A DNA stretch of 64,000 nucleotides, from contig CM046878.1 of the NCBI GenBank assembly GCA_025667525.1, positions 388,930,974 through 388,994,973 on the forward strand, in the 5' to 3' direction. Made by a program: the position numbers and the translations under genes. The DNA comes from Glebionis coronaria. Its lineage: Eukaryota > Streptophyta > Magnoliopsida > Asterales > Asteraceae. The notes under the pieces are model-generated. The model did not search any database. It had not been told where the DNA came from and saw only the letters and a list, made by a program, of their open reading frames with translations. This document shows positions 35,894 to 47,916 of this stretch, piece by piece. How positions within the stretch are numbered: position 1 is the first letter of the stretch; each line of letters opens with the position of its first letter.

Positions 35894-38889
35894 TGTAACA
35901 CCCCATTTTGGAAATGGAATATTACGCATAATCATGGCGTGTCATCAAAGCATACAAGGATAAATGTCTAAGCATTATTTGACCATAAAAGGGAAATACC
36001 GGAATCAAACATCGGTAACCCCAAAGTAGAACTCATCACACACAAACATAAATACTGTAAAGGGAAAGGACGAAACAATGTCCATAGCAAACTGTATTAA
36101 AGTAAAGGAAATGCATAAAGTAAAGAAAGACAGTAAAGCTTCCAATCCATATGCACGTACGTTTGAGATCTACGAGCGTCCCTGAGTACCTGCCGTTTTG
36201 GGAACATGAAAATGAAAACGGCTGAGCAAGACGCTCAGTGCACGGATGTACAATATAGCATGAAATAGTATAAGCATGTAACATATAACAGCGGAAGACT
36301 AAGTTCTGAGTAAACTGGTTAAGTATTAAGAAAACTGGTTTTATAGTTTGAAAAGCCTTATGTTTATCTTATGAAAACTGTTTTTAACATAAATATACCA
36401 TAGCCCATATAGGTCATGAAAAGGTCACGTGGATGAATACTTGGAGGGGTGACCTCATCATGCTGATTAGAGGGGATGCCTCTAATTAATATACTGGTTT
36501 GGGTAGGAGGGATCAACTCCTTGTGAAGGATGCAAGGCACACACCACATTCACCATGATATACTGAATAAAACATGTAACTAGGATGCACCCATACGCCC
36601 CACCTGATATAATAATATGGCCAAAACTGAAAAGGGACGCCACGAGCAATCATTCCGCCGTGGGGAAGTCATAACATTGGTGCCTCCAATGTTATGGTTA
36701 CGGTACCTCCATAACTAGGTGAAACTGGTCATGCTTGTATATGGCTATAGATTATGCTAATTAAACATAAGCAGTTCAAAACAATAAAACAAATACTGGG
36801 AAAACAGTTGGCTGCATACGGGGAAATCCTAATAAGGAAAGAATGTCCATACTGAAAGGACGGGAATCTGTACCTCAAGTCCAATGAATGAACGGAAGAA
36901 AGACTCCTACTTTTGGATCACTAAAGCTACATGAATACACACGTGTATAAGTATCGATTTACTGATTACGTACTGGGTTTTATGTCTTGTCTTAGCTTAC
37001 TTTGTATGTTTTAGGTCATGGTTTACTGTTTAAAGCCTTAAACTGTGTTTATCTTGTATTCTGATTAATCTGATTAATTATTACTGGTATTTCATGTATT
37101 ATTATACTTACTTTGTAATAATAAGTAACTTTCCAAAAATAGCAGGTTTCCAAAAATAGAAAGTTTCCAAAAATAGAAAGTTTCTAAAAATAGAAAGTTA
37201 CCAAAAATAGAAAGTTTCCAAAAATAGAAAGTTTCCAAAAATAGAAAGTTTCCAAAAATAGAAAGTTTCCTAAAATAGAATTTACTGCTTAAAATAGATT
37301 AGTTTCTAAAAATAGAAAGTTTCCAAAAAATAGATCAGCTGCCTTAATTAAATAAGTTTCCATATATAGAAGGTTTCCATGATTAGATTAGCTGCCTGAA
37401 ATAGATAGATTTCCATATATAGAAGGTTTCCATTAATAGATTAGTTGCCTTATTTAATTAAGTTTCTATAAATAGAAGTTTCCATATTTAGAATTAAGCT
37501 GGTTACATAAGCTAACATATAAGTCTAAGTGTTTATAAGCTTATTTCCTAAGTCATATGATATAGTGTATAGTTTAATTATTATTTCATGTATTTTAATT
37601 AAACTATAGGTTAAGCATTTTAATTAAAGTATAACATGTTTTAATTAAAATGGAATAAAATACTTAGGTTAAAATGTGTATTATAATGTATTAATAACAT
37701 AACCTAAGTCATGTCTAAATTAATTAATTATAGCATGTTTTAAATAATTAATTAATTATAACTTATAACATAAAATACTTAGGTTAAATTAATATCATGT
37801 TATTAAAATAACCTAAGTCATGATTTAATTAATATCTCATGTTATTAATTAATTATATCCTAAGTTCATAATTCATAAAAATTAACATGTAGCATAAATC
37901 ATGATTTAACCAACGAACCATGAATCGGGCATGAACTTGACACCGTACCTCGAGCCAAACTCGGGGTACGTGTGCCCCCTTGCTGCCGTGGGTCCCACAA
38001 GCACCAACCAAGACCAAAATGGTCTTGGTGGTGGCGGCAATAAGCAAACCAAACCCCCCTCGGGTTTGTTTTGCTAGGCGGCTAAAACAAACACCCTTTT
38101 TATATCATTCTTTGATTTTAATTTACCCCAAAACATGTTAGATCAATGTTTAATTATCATGTTTTAATAAGAATAATAATAACATGTTCATGAAAATAAT
38201 TAAAGATTAAAAAGAATTAAAAAGAAGGGTTTAGAATGATATACCAATACGTAGCTTGAAAGGGGATGAACAAACACGGTTTCTAGCACTTGTTTTTAAT
38301 GTCAAAAATCAACAACACTCTCCTATGGTGGTGTTATAGGTGGCGGCACAAGAGAGAGCAAGGAGGAGGAGGAGAAAACGTTTTAGGTTAAAATGTTATT
38401 TTGCTTGAAAAGTGAAAAATGAAAACATATTTACCATAACCCCCCTTTTCTTGTAAAAGTCCATGGGCTTGGCCCACCTTGGTTGTTGTGCCGTGGGTAT
38501 GGGGGCCCCACATGGGGTACCCGTACCTTTTCTCGTGTCCCGATGTTTCGTGTTCGTTCGTGGTTAAACGTGTTCGTGTTTAAAGTGTTACTGTTTATTT
38601 TATCATGTAGTTTATCGTAATCTTAACGCTCGTAATTAAATTATATGTATTTACGTAATTATTCTAGTTCGTATTTTAAATGGTGATCATGATTTAATTA
38701 TGTTCACGTGACATATTTATTAACTGTTTATCATGAGTTCGTACGTAATCGATACTTATCTTGTCATACACGTATGCACTTGCTTGACTATTAGCACATG
38801 AATGTGATCAATACTAAATGAGGTAAGTTTTAATCTAGGACGTACGATCTTAAGGGCACTATTCATGGTAAAAGCATGCGGGTTTTACA
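35894..38889 (-). repeat. 3' LTR of element B
   Basis: On the plus strand it runs TGTAACACCCC to GGGTTTTACA. About 22 substitutions plus a 9-bp and a 1-bp indel separate it from the 5' LTR. It contains a 17-bp minisatellite (37129-37480). The ORFs seen inside are chance. Confidence 0.93.
37129..37480 (-). repeat. 17-bp minisatellite in B 3' LTR
   Basis: About nine near-perfect tandem copies of GTTTCCAAAAATAGAAA (37145-37280) are followed by degenerate units interspersed with 'agctgcct' spacers up to about 37480. The same array is at 56568-56920 in the 5' LTR. Confidence 0.85.
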
Positions 38890-38901
38890 ATTCTTCCCCC
38901 C
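38890..38901 (-). other. Polypurine tract of element B
   Basis: In the sense strand, GGGGGGAAGAAT immediately precedes the 3' LTR start TGTAAAACCC. Confidence 0.88.
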
Positions 38902-38983
38902 TAAAAGAATAATTCGTCCCCGAATTATAGATAAAGCAAACTGGAAAGAAGTAACATACCCGAACTCAAAATATGAAGTGAGG

Positions 38984-40283
38984 TTAAGAAGCCCGGATAG
39001 ACTCCTCTGTTTCCCAAGTGGCTTCCCGCTCGGTATGGTCCCTCCCAAGAATTTTGACGAATGGAATCGTCTTCCTTCTCATGACTCGTTCTTGCCTGTC
39101 GAGCACTCGTTCGGGTTCCTCTATAAAAGTGAGGTCTTCACGTATCTGTTCCAGTAGATACTGAACCATGTGAAGGGGATGATAATTGTACCCTCTGAGT
39201 AAGGACACATGGAACACGTTATGCACGTGCGAAAGCTGAGGAGGTAACGCCAATCGGTAAGATACTTCACCGATTCGTTCAATGATATCAAAAGGTCCGA
39301 TGAAACGAGGACTGAGTTTTCCTTTGATCCCGAAGCGTTTAACACAACGTGCCGGCGAAACCTTGAGGAAGACGTGATCTCCCACCTTGAAATGTATGTC
39401 CCTACGATGCTTATCGGCGTAACTCTTCTGACGTGACTGTGCTTCCTGCAGCTTCTGCTTTGCTACTTCGATCTTCTCATTAGTCATTTCTATAATTTCT
39501 GGTCCTTCGAGTGTTCGCTCTCCCACTTGATCCCAGCAAGTTGGAGCGCGACACTTTCTGCCATACAACATTTCGAAAGGAGCACATTTGATACTTGCGT
39601 GCCAGCTGTTGTTGTATGCAAACTCGACCAGACAGATGTAATCGTCCCAATCACCTGTCCATTCCAACGCACACGACCTTAACATATCTTCCAATGTCTG
39701 AATTGTTCGCTCCGACTGTCCGTCCGTTTGAGGATGAAAGGCCGTACTCAGCTTAAGTTGTGTACCCCCAAGCTTTTTGCAGACCTTTCCAGAATCGCGA
39801 CGTGAAACGAGGATCTCTGTCTGAGACGATGCTGGAGGGAGTACCGTGGAGTCTCATGATCTCCCTTCTGTAAGTATCTGCGAGTTTACTTACCGGATCT
39901 TCCTTGCGTATCGGTAAGAAATGAGCTGATTTGGTGAGTCGATCAACAATGACCCAAATAGCATCGTGCTTTTTCTTGGTAGGCGGAAGACCGGTAACAA
40001 AATCCATGGTGATTTTGTCCCACTTCCACTCTGGAATATCTAACGGTTGAAGGAGACCGCCCGATCGCTGATGTTCAATCTTAACCTGCTGGCAGGTAAG
40101 ACATTTGGAAACATAAGTGGCTACATCCTGTTTCATACCACTCCACCAAAAGTGTTGTCTGATGTCATGGTACATTTTTGTCGACCCAGGATGTATAGAA
40201 AATGGGGAGCTGTGAGCTTCAGCTAACAATGCTTCCCGGAGTTCTTGATTGTCAGGAACACAAAGTCTCATGCCCTGCCAAAC
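38984..40283 (-). pseudogene. pol: Integrase and chromodomain of element B, frameshifted
   Basis: The sense order starts at 40283, where D interrupts pol. Frame 40283-39753 has an intact HHCC finger (EAH, SIHPG, KCLTC) and two catalytic positions ([15 protein letters not shown]). A five-G run (39765-39769) appears to hold one extra G, shifting the frame to a stop at 39753. Frame 39694-38984 resumes with DMLRSCALEW, then the GPF/Y module (RFIGPFDIIERIG) and a chromodomain-like end (EEPERVLDRQERVM, TWETEE). It stops at 38984. Confidence 0.88.
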
Positions 40284-40576
40284 GATACTAATACAAGGCT
40301 TTTGACACCCTATATGAAAGTTCAAGTTCGTTATAGTTCCGAATCTTTTCGAATTGAAAACCGGTCTTAAGTGCGACTCAATTGTCTTTTGGTGAATCAA
40401 AAGAATGATTTGGTTTGTTTGTTCTAAACTACTAGCCAGTAATTAAAGTGTCGTTGAGTAATTTAAAGCCTTGACAAAATTAAACTCAAATTTTACTTAT
40501 GGAAATTCTTAAAACTTGAAGCTTGTAAAACTTGGAAACTTGAAAACTTAACCAATTGTAATAAGACAATTAATGT

Positions 40577-40892
40577 CCATCGGAATATACCAAACTTTCA
40601 ACCATCGGAATAATAAACAAGGATCCATCGGAATGCATGATTTTACTACCTATCGGAATGTTGTGAATGCATCTGTCGCAATGTATTTCCATCGGAATGA
40701 TGCTGTCGAAAAATGGGCAGCACTTCGTCTTAACCAAGACCTTAAGACCCGTCGGAATACGCGATCGCAATGTGCCATCGCGACCCAGATCGGAATAAGG
40801 GGGTTAACCAACTGATCGCAAAGTAAAACCCTAATGGGTGATTGCGATCGAAAACCAAAACTATCGGAAAGTGGAGTAACCGTCGGAATGAG
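40577..40892 (-). repeat. Cluster of TCGGAA / TCGCAA motifs in D LTR
   Basis: Nine TCGGAA copies (mostly within CATCGGAATG-like contexts) and at least three TCGCAA copies lie in about 320 bp at irregular spacing. It is repeated at 50072-50387 in the other LTR. Downstream of the TATA box, so expected in the transcribed leader. Confidence 0.75.
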
Positions 40893-41440
40893 TGTCAAAA
40901 CCCTAAGATTGCGATGGAAGGTAACAAATTCCGAAATTGGTGGAAAAGTAAATCTCAATAAGCAAATGCAATAAGCTAATCTCACCGAGTCTTAACCACA
41001 AAAGAAAAACTTAAATTTGAAAACTATTCAAGTTATGAAATCAAAAACTTTATAAAAGATACTTTTAAAATAACTAATTCCTTTATAAAATCCGAAAATC
41101 AATAAGCTAAGATTCGAATAAGCCAATAAGCATTGTGAGCTTATGACCTAGACGTGTAAAAGCTTGTGTATAAACCAAAAGATCAAACCTTTAAACACGA
41201 AATCATAAAATCATACGAGTGAAGTATGATATTCGGATCAAAGGTGAAATAAATCAAGAAATGAAGAATGAGAATAAGGATCAAAAGCTTAAACTAGAAC
41301 TTTGATTAATGAAATAAGCAATACAAAAAAGTGTTTAATCTTGAAAGATTAAAAGAAAAAGATGAACTAGTGAGAGAAAGTTTAAGACTTTCTCTCTCTA
41401 AAAACTAGAGAGAAACTAAAGAAATAAAAACTAGCTAACC

Positions 41441-41471
41441 CCCTCCTAATGTGATTAGGAGGGTATTTATA
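41441..41471 (-). promoter_or_regulatory. TATA box plus perfect palindrome (D 3' LTR copy)
   Basis: The sense strand reads TATAAATA (41471-41464), then CCCTCCTAAT, CAC, ATTAGGAGGG: a perfect 10-bp inverted repeat with a 3-base centre directly after the TATA box. It is the same design as E at 60911-60943. Confidence 0.72.
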
Positions 41472-41891
41472 GGGAAGTGGGAGGCATGTGTGGTGCTTTC
41501 TTCTTTCTTTTTCTTCTCGACTCGATTTTAATTCTTCGTCTTTGTAGTCTCGGGATTTGAACTTGTCTTTTAATTTTCTTCTTCTATTAGACTTAAGTTC
41601 TTCGACTTCATTAAACTTCCGTCTTTAGACTTGTTCTTCGATAAATCTCCAGAATAGGCCTTGGACATCCGTTCTTTAAGCACTCTTGATCTTTTGACTT
41701 CGTCTTTTCCCGTTTTCTTCGATAAAAGCCCGTGAAAGCCCGTGTTTTCTTCCTTTTTCATCTTTTGGTCCTAAAACACAATAAAAACACAAACCACGCA
41801 TAATTCCGAATTTTACGACATAAATCACACGTTTTGGTCTTGTTATTATTGGAAATAAATGGTAAAAGGATAAGTGTTTTCACACTTATTA

Positions 41892-41906
41892 AATCCCCTA
41901 CACTTG
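41892..41906 (-). other. Polypurine tract of element D
   Basis: In the sense strand, CAAGTGTAGGGGATT immediately precedes the 3' LTR. A second copy of this motif lies at 43518-43533. Confidence 0.8.
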
Positions 41907-43911
41907 ACCATTGCAATGCCCTCATGCAATGCATTAATTTTAAGCACGGTTTACATTTCCCATCATAAATAACCCATCTTGGCCTTTATTAGATACTAAA
42001 GATAGAAATAAATAAAGAAATTAAAAACTTACATTGGGTTTTGGCGGCCATGAACGTTTATCATCCTCAAGTTTCACGTTCCCCATACCAAGCTTAGAAA
42101 CGAGATCATTGTTATTATAAGTTAGCAAACTATCACGAACTCATGTGGGCCAATTACTCACTTAGACTCCCTTATTCCTAGGTGTATCTCTTATATTTTA
42201 TTTTTGTCTTGAATGATCACAAGGATGCATTGTTTGACTTATTTCGATAGTTATTTAGTCCGAAAATAAGGTGAATGATTTAATCAATAGTTAGCTAAAG
42301 GACCAAATCTTTTAAAACTGCTTCTCGGGATATCAGAAAGTTCATATCTTGGCATAACTTGGTTCGCGATTTGAGACCTTTCTCGGGCCGATATTTGGCA
42401 GCGACTTAATACTTCGAATCTTCGAGAGACGTTCTTGAAATTATGGTCTTCTCTTCATAATAGGAATTTCTTCACTTGAAGTTTTTGAGAGATTCTTCAT
42501 CTTTGGACCACGACTTCTTCATTTTTCTCCAATCTTTATTTTGGACTTTGATATACAACGATCCGCCTCCTTTTAGGACTTGGATCTATTTATCCTCATA
42601 CCTTGTTAGGGTCTTTTCGGATAGACTTCTCCATGACTTTTGGGGAGTTCTTGCTTTTCGTCGTGTGTCTCGATCCTTCATATTGATTTTCGATAAATGA
42701 TTCTTCACATCACTTTTGGATCTTTAGCAACAAAATGTAGTCCTCATGCCTTGTTAGGGCCTTTTCGGACTCGCCAATCTTCGCGCCCCGCTTCATAAGT
42801 TATGCCTTGGCTATGAACTCTCGTCATTACCGAGCAACTTTTAAACGATCTGGGGCTAGAAGCTAAGTAACTTTTTAAATCGTACAACCTTATTTATTAG
42901 CAGATAATTTATTAAGCAAGCGGAGGGAGAATAGGCTCATAATTAACTCACATAAATTCACAAAAGAATACAGAACTTATAATTGACTCTATCATCTCTC
43001 GTTCTCCACAGTTTAAAATCTCAAGGAATGAGACTCGTGGATGCTTAGCCTATTAAATCAAAGTTTTGGGTTTTCGAGTCGCCTATAGGATCTTGCAAAT
43101 TCTTAGACTTTTTCAAGTTTAGAAATCGCATTTTAAAGTTCCCTTGATAAACGACTCTCTAGGATCAATTATAGGAACTTGCGAAAAGTTCTTGTTCTTA
43201 ACCCGTGAGAGTTAAGACTTTCGCGTTTTATAGCTCCCTATATAAAAGCCTAGCAAAACTTGACTTAAATACGTTAAGGATACTAGCTAGAGTAAACTTA
43301 GGCAAGTAAACTTGGGTTGAGTCAAAATGTTCACGACTAAGAAAAATCTAAAACCACTTTATTAAAAATTTATTCTAGCAAAGGAAACATAACAAAGGCA
43401 AATACAACTATACGACTAGGCCAAAATAGATTAAAAATTTTGAAAAATGTCGAAAAATCAAATTTTCCGGTTAAAATGAGGGCAAATTCATGGAAAAGAC
43501 CACTTACTTCGATAGAAGTCCCCCCTACACTTGAGATAAACATTGTCCTCAATGTTTAAGCATGTGGGAGTAAACTCCCACACACTTAGGACATTGTGCA
43601 CTTTGTTTAAATCTGGCTAAGGAAAGGACAACTAAAGTGAATTCAATGTGAACATATAGAATATGAAATATTGAATCACAAGAGTTTAGGATAGAACCGG
43701 GAAGATGGAAAACACGGTATCACGGTTCGGCAAAAGTCATCAAGATGCTCTATGAAGCTTTAATCCCTGCACAGCACAAGAAACAAGACAACAGACATAT
43801 GCGGGGCTCCCCCTACACTTATTGTGAAAGCAGTAAAGGATAGAACACGGGTTGCCTCCCGAGAAGCGCTTGTTTTTGTTCACCGAGTCATGAGCCTGAC
43901 TCGACCCAATT
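41907..43911 (-). other. Element D non-coding region between pol and 3' LTR
   Basis: About 2 kb. Some Athila elements carry an env-like ORF here; none is visible, the longest frames being about 60-74 codons. A second polypurine-like motif, AAGTGTAGGGGGGACTTC in the sense strand, is at 43516-43533, preceded by 'gaggacaatgttta'. Confidence 0.65.
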
Positions 43912-46900
43912 TTAGTTCATGGGGAACGTGGTGAGGGATGGAATCATCTCCTGTGAGATGTCCTCACCAAAGTACAGCTTCAAACGCTGGCCATTCACCT
44001 TGAAATTGGGCCCATTCGGCTGAGAAAGCTCAATGGTCCCATACGGAAAGACTTTGGCGACGGTGAATGGACCAGTCCAGCGGCTCTTCAACTTGCCAGA
44101 GAAGATCTTCAACCGAGAATTAAAGAGTAGAACGTGATCTCCAACGTGGAACTCTCGGTTCTTGATTTTAGCATCGTGGATCATCTTCGTCTTCTCCTTG
44201 TAGATCAGCGAGTTCTCATAAGCTTCATTCCTTAGTTCATTTAGCTCGTTGAGTTGAACCTTGCGATGATCACCGGCTTTGATGATGTCGAAGTTCGCCC
44301 ACTTCAAGGCCCAGTGCGCCTTGTGTTCCAGCTCGATGGGTAGGTGGCAGGCTTTCCCGTACACAAGACGATAAGGTGTACAACCGATCGGGGTCTTGTA
44401 GGCAGTACGGAAAGCCCACAGAGCATCATCTAACTTATCGGCCCACGCGGCGCGATGCTCTCCCACAGTACGCTCCAAAATTCTCTTCAAGCCACGATTG
44501 GAAATTTCGGCTTGCCCATTGGTTTGGGGATGATAAGCGGTGGAAAGACGGTGAGTGACACCATACTTTGCCATGACTCTTGCAAATTGATCGTTGCAAA
44601 AATGAGTCCCGCGGTCACTGATAATAGCACGAGGAACGCCAAATCGAGCGAAAAGCTGCTTCAAAAAGTTCACAACCACCCTCGCATCATTCGTAGGAAG
44701 AGCCTTGGCTTCAACCCATTTAGAGACATAGTCGACGGCGACGAGGATGTACTTGTTCCCTTTGGATGATAGAAATGGCCCCATAAAGTCGATGCCCCAT
44801 ACATCAAAGATTTCACATTCCTGTATGAAATTTTGAGGCATCTCATCCTTATGTGTGATCTTGCCTTGACGTTGGCAAGCATCACAATGCTTAACCATTT
44901 CGTGAGCGTCACGATAAATGGTTGGCCAATAGAATCCAGAATCAAACACTTTCTTATCGGTGTAGTTGGGACCAAAGTGACCACCGGTGGGTCCTTTGTG
45001 GCAAGCTTGGAGGATGTCAAAAGCTGCCGGTCCGTCAACACATCGACGAATAATCAGATCAGCACACTGTTTGAATAGATAAGGGTCATCCCAAAAGTAA
45101 GTCTTAACATCGTTCAAGAACTTCTTCCTTTGTTGGGATGTTAACCCTTGGATGAGAATACCACCCGCTAAGTAGTTTGCAATGTCCGCAAACCACGGGG
45201 TGCCATCAAGATTGAGATTTATAGACATTAGAGTCTCCAGGGGGAAAGAGTCATTGATCTCTTTGTTCGGATGATCCCCCTGATATGGATCCTCAAGTCG
45301 ACTCAAATGATCCGCGGCCAGGTTTTCGGCTCCCTTCTTGTCACGAATTTCAATGTTGAATTCTTGAAGGAGCAAAACCCAGCGAAGAAGTCTTGGCTTA
45401 GAATCGTTCTTAGTCATCAAGTACTTCAACGCGGAATGGTCCGTGTAAACGATGGTGGTGGATAGAACAAGATAGGGGCGAAATTTCTCAAAAGCATAGA
45501 CAACAGCTAAAAGCTCTTTCTCGGTTGTCGTATAATGCAATTGAGCCCCCGTCATTGTTTTGCTAGCATAGTGGATTGGTTGGAAGTGTTTATTCACACG
45601 TTGGCCCAAAACCGCACCAATAGCAAAGTCGCTAGCATCGCACATCAATTCAAAAGGCAGCTCCCAATTAGGGGTAACCAAGACCGGTGCCTTAGTTAGC
45701 TTATCCTTGAGAAGATTGAAGGCTTCGAGACACTCTTTAGAAAAGATAAAAGGAGTATCTTTTTCTAAGAGGTGGGTCATCGGGCGAGCGATTTTAGAGA
45801 AATCCTGAATGAATCTACGATAGAAGCCCGCATGACCCAGAAAACTTCTCACACCCTTCACGGTTGAAGGTGGAGGTAATTTGGCTATGACATCAACTTT
45901 AGCACGGTCAACTTCAAGACCGGCTTTAGAGATTTTGTGTCCTAGCACAATGCCTTCTTTTACCATAAAATGGCACTTTTCCCAATTTAGAACAAGGCGA
46001 GTGTCTTCGCACCGCTTAAGCATACGTTCCAAATTGGCAAGGCAAGCAGAGAAGGAATCCCCGAAGACCGAGAAATCATCCATGAAGACTTCCATGGTTT
46101 GCTCAACCATGTCATGGAAGATAGCCAACATGCACCTTTGGAAAGTCCCGGGGGCATTGCATAAGCCAAAAGGCATTCGTTTATAAGCAAATGTGCCGTA
46201 GGGACAAGTGAATGTTGTTTTTTCTTGATCTTGGGGATCGATGGGTATTTGAAAATAACCCGAGAAACCATCCAGAAAGCAGTAATATTTATTACCAGCT
46301 AGACGTTCAAGCATTTGGTCCATGAAAGGTAGAGGGAAATGATCCTTTCTCGTGGCATCATTGAGTTTGCGGTAGTCTATACAAACTCTCCACCCAGTAA
46401 CGAGACGGGTAGAAATCAACTCGTTGTTTGCATTAGGCACAACGGTGATACCACCTTTCTTAGGCACACAATGGACTGGACTAACCCACGGTGAATCCGA
46501 AATAGGGTAAATCATACCCGCATCAAGAAGTTTGATAACTTCTTTTTTGATGACGTCATGTATTTTAGGATTCACCCTTCTTTGGCTTTGAATAGTGGGC
46601 TTAAAGTCGTCCTCCATGAGAATTTTATGTGTGCAGAAATGAGGATCAATTCCACGGATGTCCGAGATTTTCCAAGCGATAGCTCGTTTATGCTTCTTCA
46701 ACACAGCGACAAGTCGGGCTTTTTCGTCTTCTTTCAGATCCTTAGCGATGATGACCGGTAGCTTCTCGTTGTCTTCCAGAAAAACGTACTCAAGATGAGG
46801 GGGTAGGTCCTTAAGCTCAAGAGTAGGAGGATTCTCAATAGATGGTGAACCTAACGATGGATCATCATTAGTCACCTCTTTAGGAGCAGGAGGAGAGAAT

Positions 46901-47916
46901 GGGTCCTCATTGAGAAGTCTCTCAATAGTACTAATGTCTTCATCCCAATTTGTGGACAAATTATCATACTTAATATCGAGAGGACCCAAGCTAGCTTCGA
47001 AGTCATCCAAGTCACTTTCTCCGAAAGGAGTCAATGCTGGAGTAATTGAGGCAACGGTCTCAACATTGGGTAGAGAGGAAAGAGTACTTTTACAAGCATC
47101 ATGAAAATATTCTTCACAAGCCTCATCGAGAGCATCAATAGCATTAACACTCTCATATGAATAAGGTTGCTTAGAAATCTTACCCATGTTGAAGACAATT
47201 TGATCATCACCAACTCTCATGATGATTTCGCCTGCGGCAACATCAATAAGAGTGCGACCGGTCCTCAGAAATGGACGTCCGACGATTAATGGAACACGGG
47301 GATCCATCTCGTAATCAACGACGACAAAATCCGCCGGGAAGGTGAATTTATCGACGCCAACAAAGACATCTTCGGCTATCCCCACTGGATACGCAACCGT
47401 ACGGTTAGCTAATTCCAAAGTCATTTTGGTGGGGACTAGCTCGGGGAGAGATAATTGCTTCCAAACACTTAAAGGCATTAAGTTTATACTGGCACCTAGA
47501 TCGGCTAGGGCCATGCAATTCTCTACTCCCGGGAAGTTGCAAGGAATCAAGAAGCGACCCGGATCACCAAGTTTGGTGGGCAATTGCCTTAAGAGCACTG
47601 CGGAGCAATTCTCATTAAGGTGGGTCTGAGCAATGTCAAGAAGCTTTTCTTTATCACTTAAAAGATCTTTAAACATCTTAGCGTATTTGGGCATATGAGC
47701 GAGAGCCTCGGCAAAGGAGATGTTAAAATTCAATTGTTTGAACATTTTAAGGAAGTTCGAAACCTGAATATCATCCTTGCTCTTTTGCTTCTCTTTCCTC
47801 AACCTTGAAGGATAAGGTATATTGGATGAAGAAGAAGGCTTTAAAGGAATAGGATCACTCACAACCAAGGGTGGTGGGGAAATGGGGATAGATGGTAAAG
47901 GAGTTGGAGAAAGTTG
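43912..47916 (-). CDS. pol: Pol of element D: protease, RT, RNase H, integrase (Athila type)
   Basis: Open from the codon after the gag amber (47916) to 43912; the first ATG is at 47868 (1318 codons from there). Domains numbered from that ATG: aspartic protease with [11 protein letters not shown] (about 123) and [13 protein letters not shown] with VHCVPKKGG and FMDDFSVFG (about 596); RNase H with [14 protein letters not shown] (about 743) and YTDHSAL; integrase with an intact HHCC finger ([13 protein letters not shown], about 950-980), then DFMGPF, SDRGTHF and GQAEISNR supplying D, D and E. No chromodomain follows. It is in the same frame as gag and is expected to be made as a Gag-Pol fusion. 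No frameshift or stop occurs inside. Confidence 0.95.
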   Translation of the reverse strand, partial: QLSPTPLPSIPISPPPLVVSDPIPLKPSSSSNIPYPSRLRKEKQKSKDDIQVSNFLKMFKQLNFNISFAEALAHMPKYAKMFKDLLSDKEKLLDIAQTHLNENCSAVLLRQLPTKLGDPGRFLIPCNFPGVENCMALADLGASINLMPLSVWKQLSLPELVPTKMTLELANRTVAYPVGIAEDVFVGVDKFTFPADFVVVDYEMDPRVPLIVGRPFLRTGRTLIDVAAGEIIMRVGDDQIVFNMGKISKQPYSYESVNAIDALDEACEEYFHDACKSTLSSLPNVETVASITPALTPFGESDLDDFEASLGPLDIKYDNLSTNWDEDISTIERLLNEDPFSPPAPKEVTNDDPSLGSPSIENPPTLELKDLPPHLEYVFLEDNEKLPVIIAKDLKEDEKARLVAVLKKHKRAIAWKISDIRGIDPHFCTHKILMEDDFKPTIQSQRRVNPKIHDVIKKEVIKLLDAGMIYPISDSPWVSPVHCVPKKGGITVVPNANNELISTRLVTGWRVCIDYRKLNDATRKDHFPLPFMDQMLERLAGNKYYCFLDGFSGYFQIPIDPQDQEKTTFTCPYGTFAYKRMPFGLCNAPGTFQRCMLAIFHDMVEQTMEVFMDDFSVFGDSFSACLANLERMLKRCEDTRLVLNWEKCHFMVKEGIVLGHKISKAGLEVDRAKVDVIAKLPPPSTVKGVRSFLGHAGFYRRFIQDFSKIARPMTHLLEKDTPFIFSKECLEAFNLLKDKLTKAPVLVTPNWELPFELMCDASDFAIGAVLGQRVNKHFQPIHYASKTMTGAQLHYTTTEKELLAVVYAFEKFRPYLVLSTTIVYTDHSALKYLMTKNDSKPRLLRWVLLLQEFNIEIRDKKGAENLAADHLSRLEDPYQGDHPNKEINDSFPLETLMSINLNLDGTPWFADIANYLAGGILIQGLTSQQRKKFLNDVKTYFWDDPYLFKQCADLIIRRCVDGPAAFDILQACHKGPTGGHFGPNYTDKKVFDSGFYWPTIYRDAHEMVKHCDACQRQGKITHKDEMPQNFIQECEIFDVWGIDFMGPFLSSKGNKYILVAVDYVSKWVEAKALPTNDARVVVNFLKQLFARFGVPRAIISDRGTHFCNDQFARVMAKYGVTHRLSTAYHPQTNGQAEISNRGLKRILERTVGEHRAAWADKLDDALWAFRTAYKTPIGCTPYRLVYGKACHLPIELEHKAHWALKWANFDIIKAGDHRKVQLNELNELRNEAYENSLIYKEKTKMIHDAKIKNREFHVGDHVLLFNSRLKIFSGKLKSRWTGPFTVAKVFPYGTIELSQPNGPNFKVNGQRLKLYFGEDISQEMIPSLTTFPMN

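Larger units (their letters stand above)
40289..41891 (-). repeat. 3' LTR of element D
   Basis: The ends on the plus strand are TAATACAAGG and CACTTATTA, so the terminal dinucleotides are not the usual TG...CA. The boundary is fixed by the GATAC duplication and by the primer binding site two bases from the inner LTR end (49784). Confidence 0.93.

Noticed and set aside
40573..41761. ORFs repeated in both D LTRs (66-111 codons)
   Set aside because: They are duplicated only because the LTRs are duplicated, and they overlap on both strands in the TCGGAA cluster; no protein signature.
41907..43911. Env-like gene in D
   Set aside because: The position is right for an Athila env-like ORF, but no frame exceeds about 75 codons and no transmembrane or signal pattern is visible.
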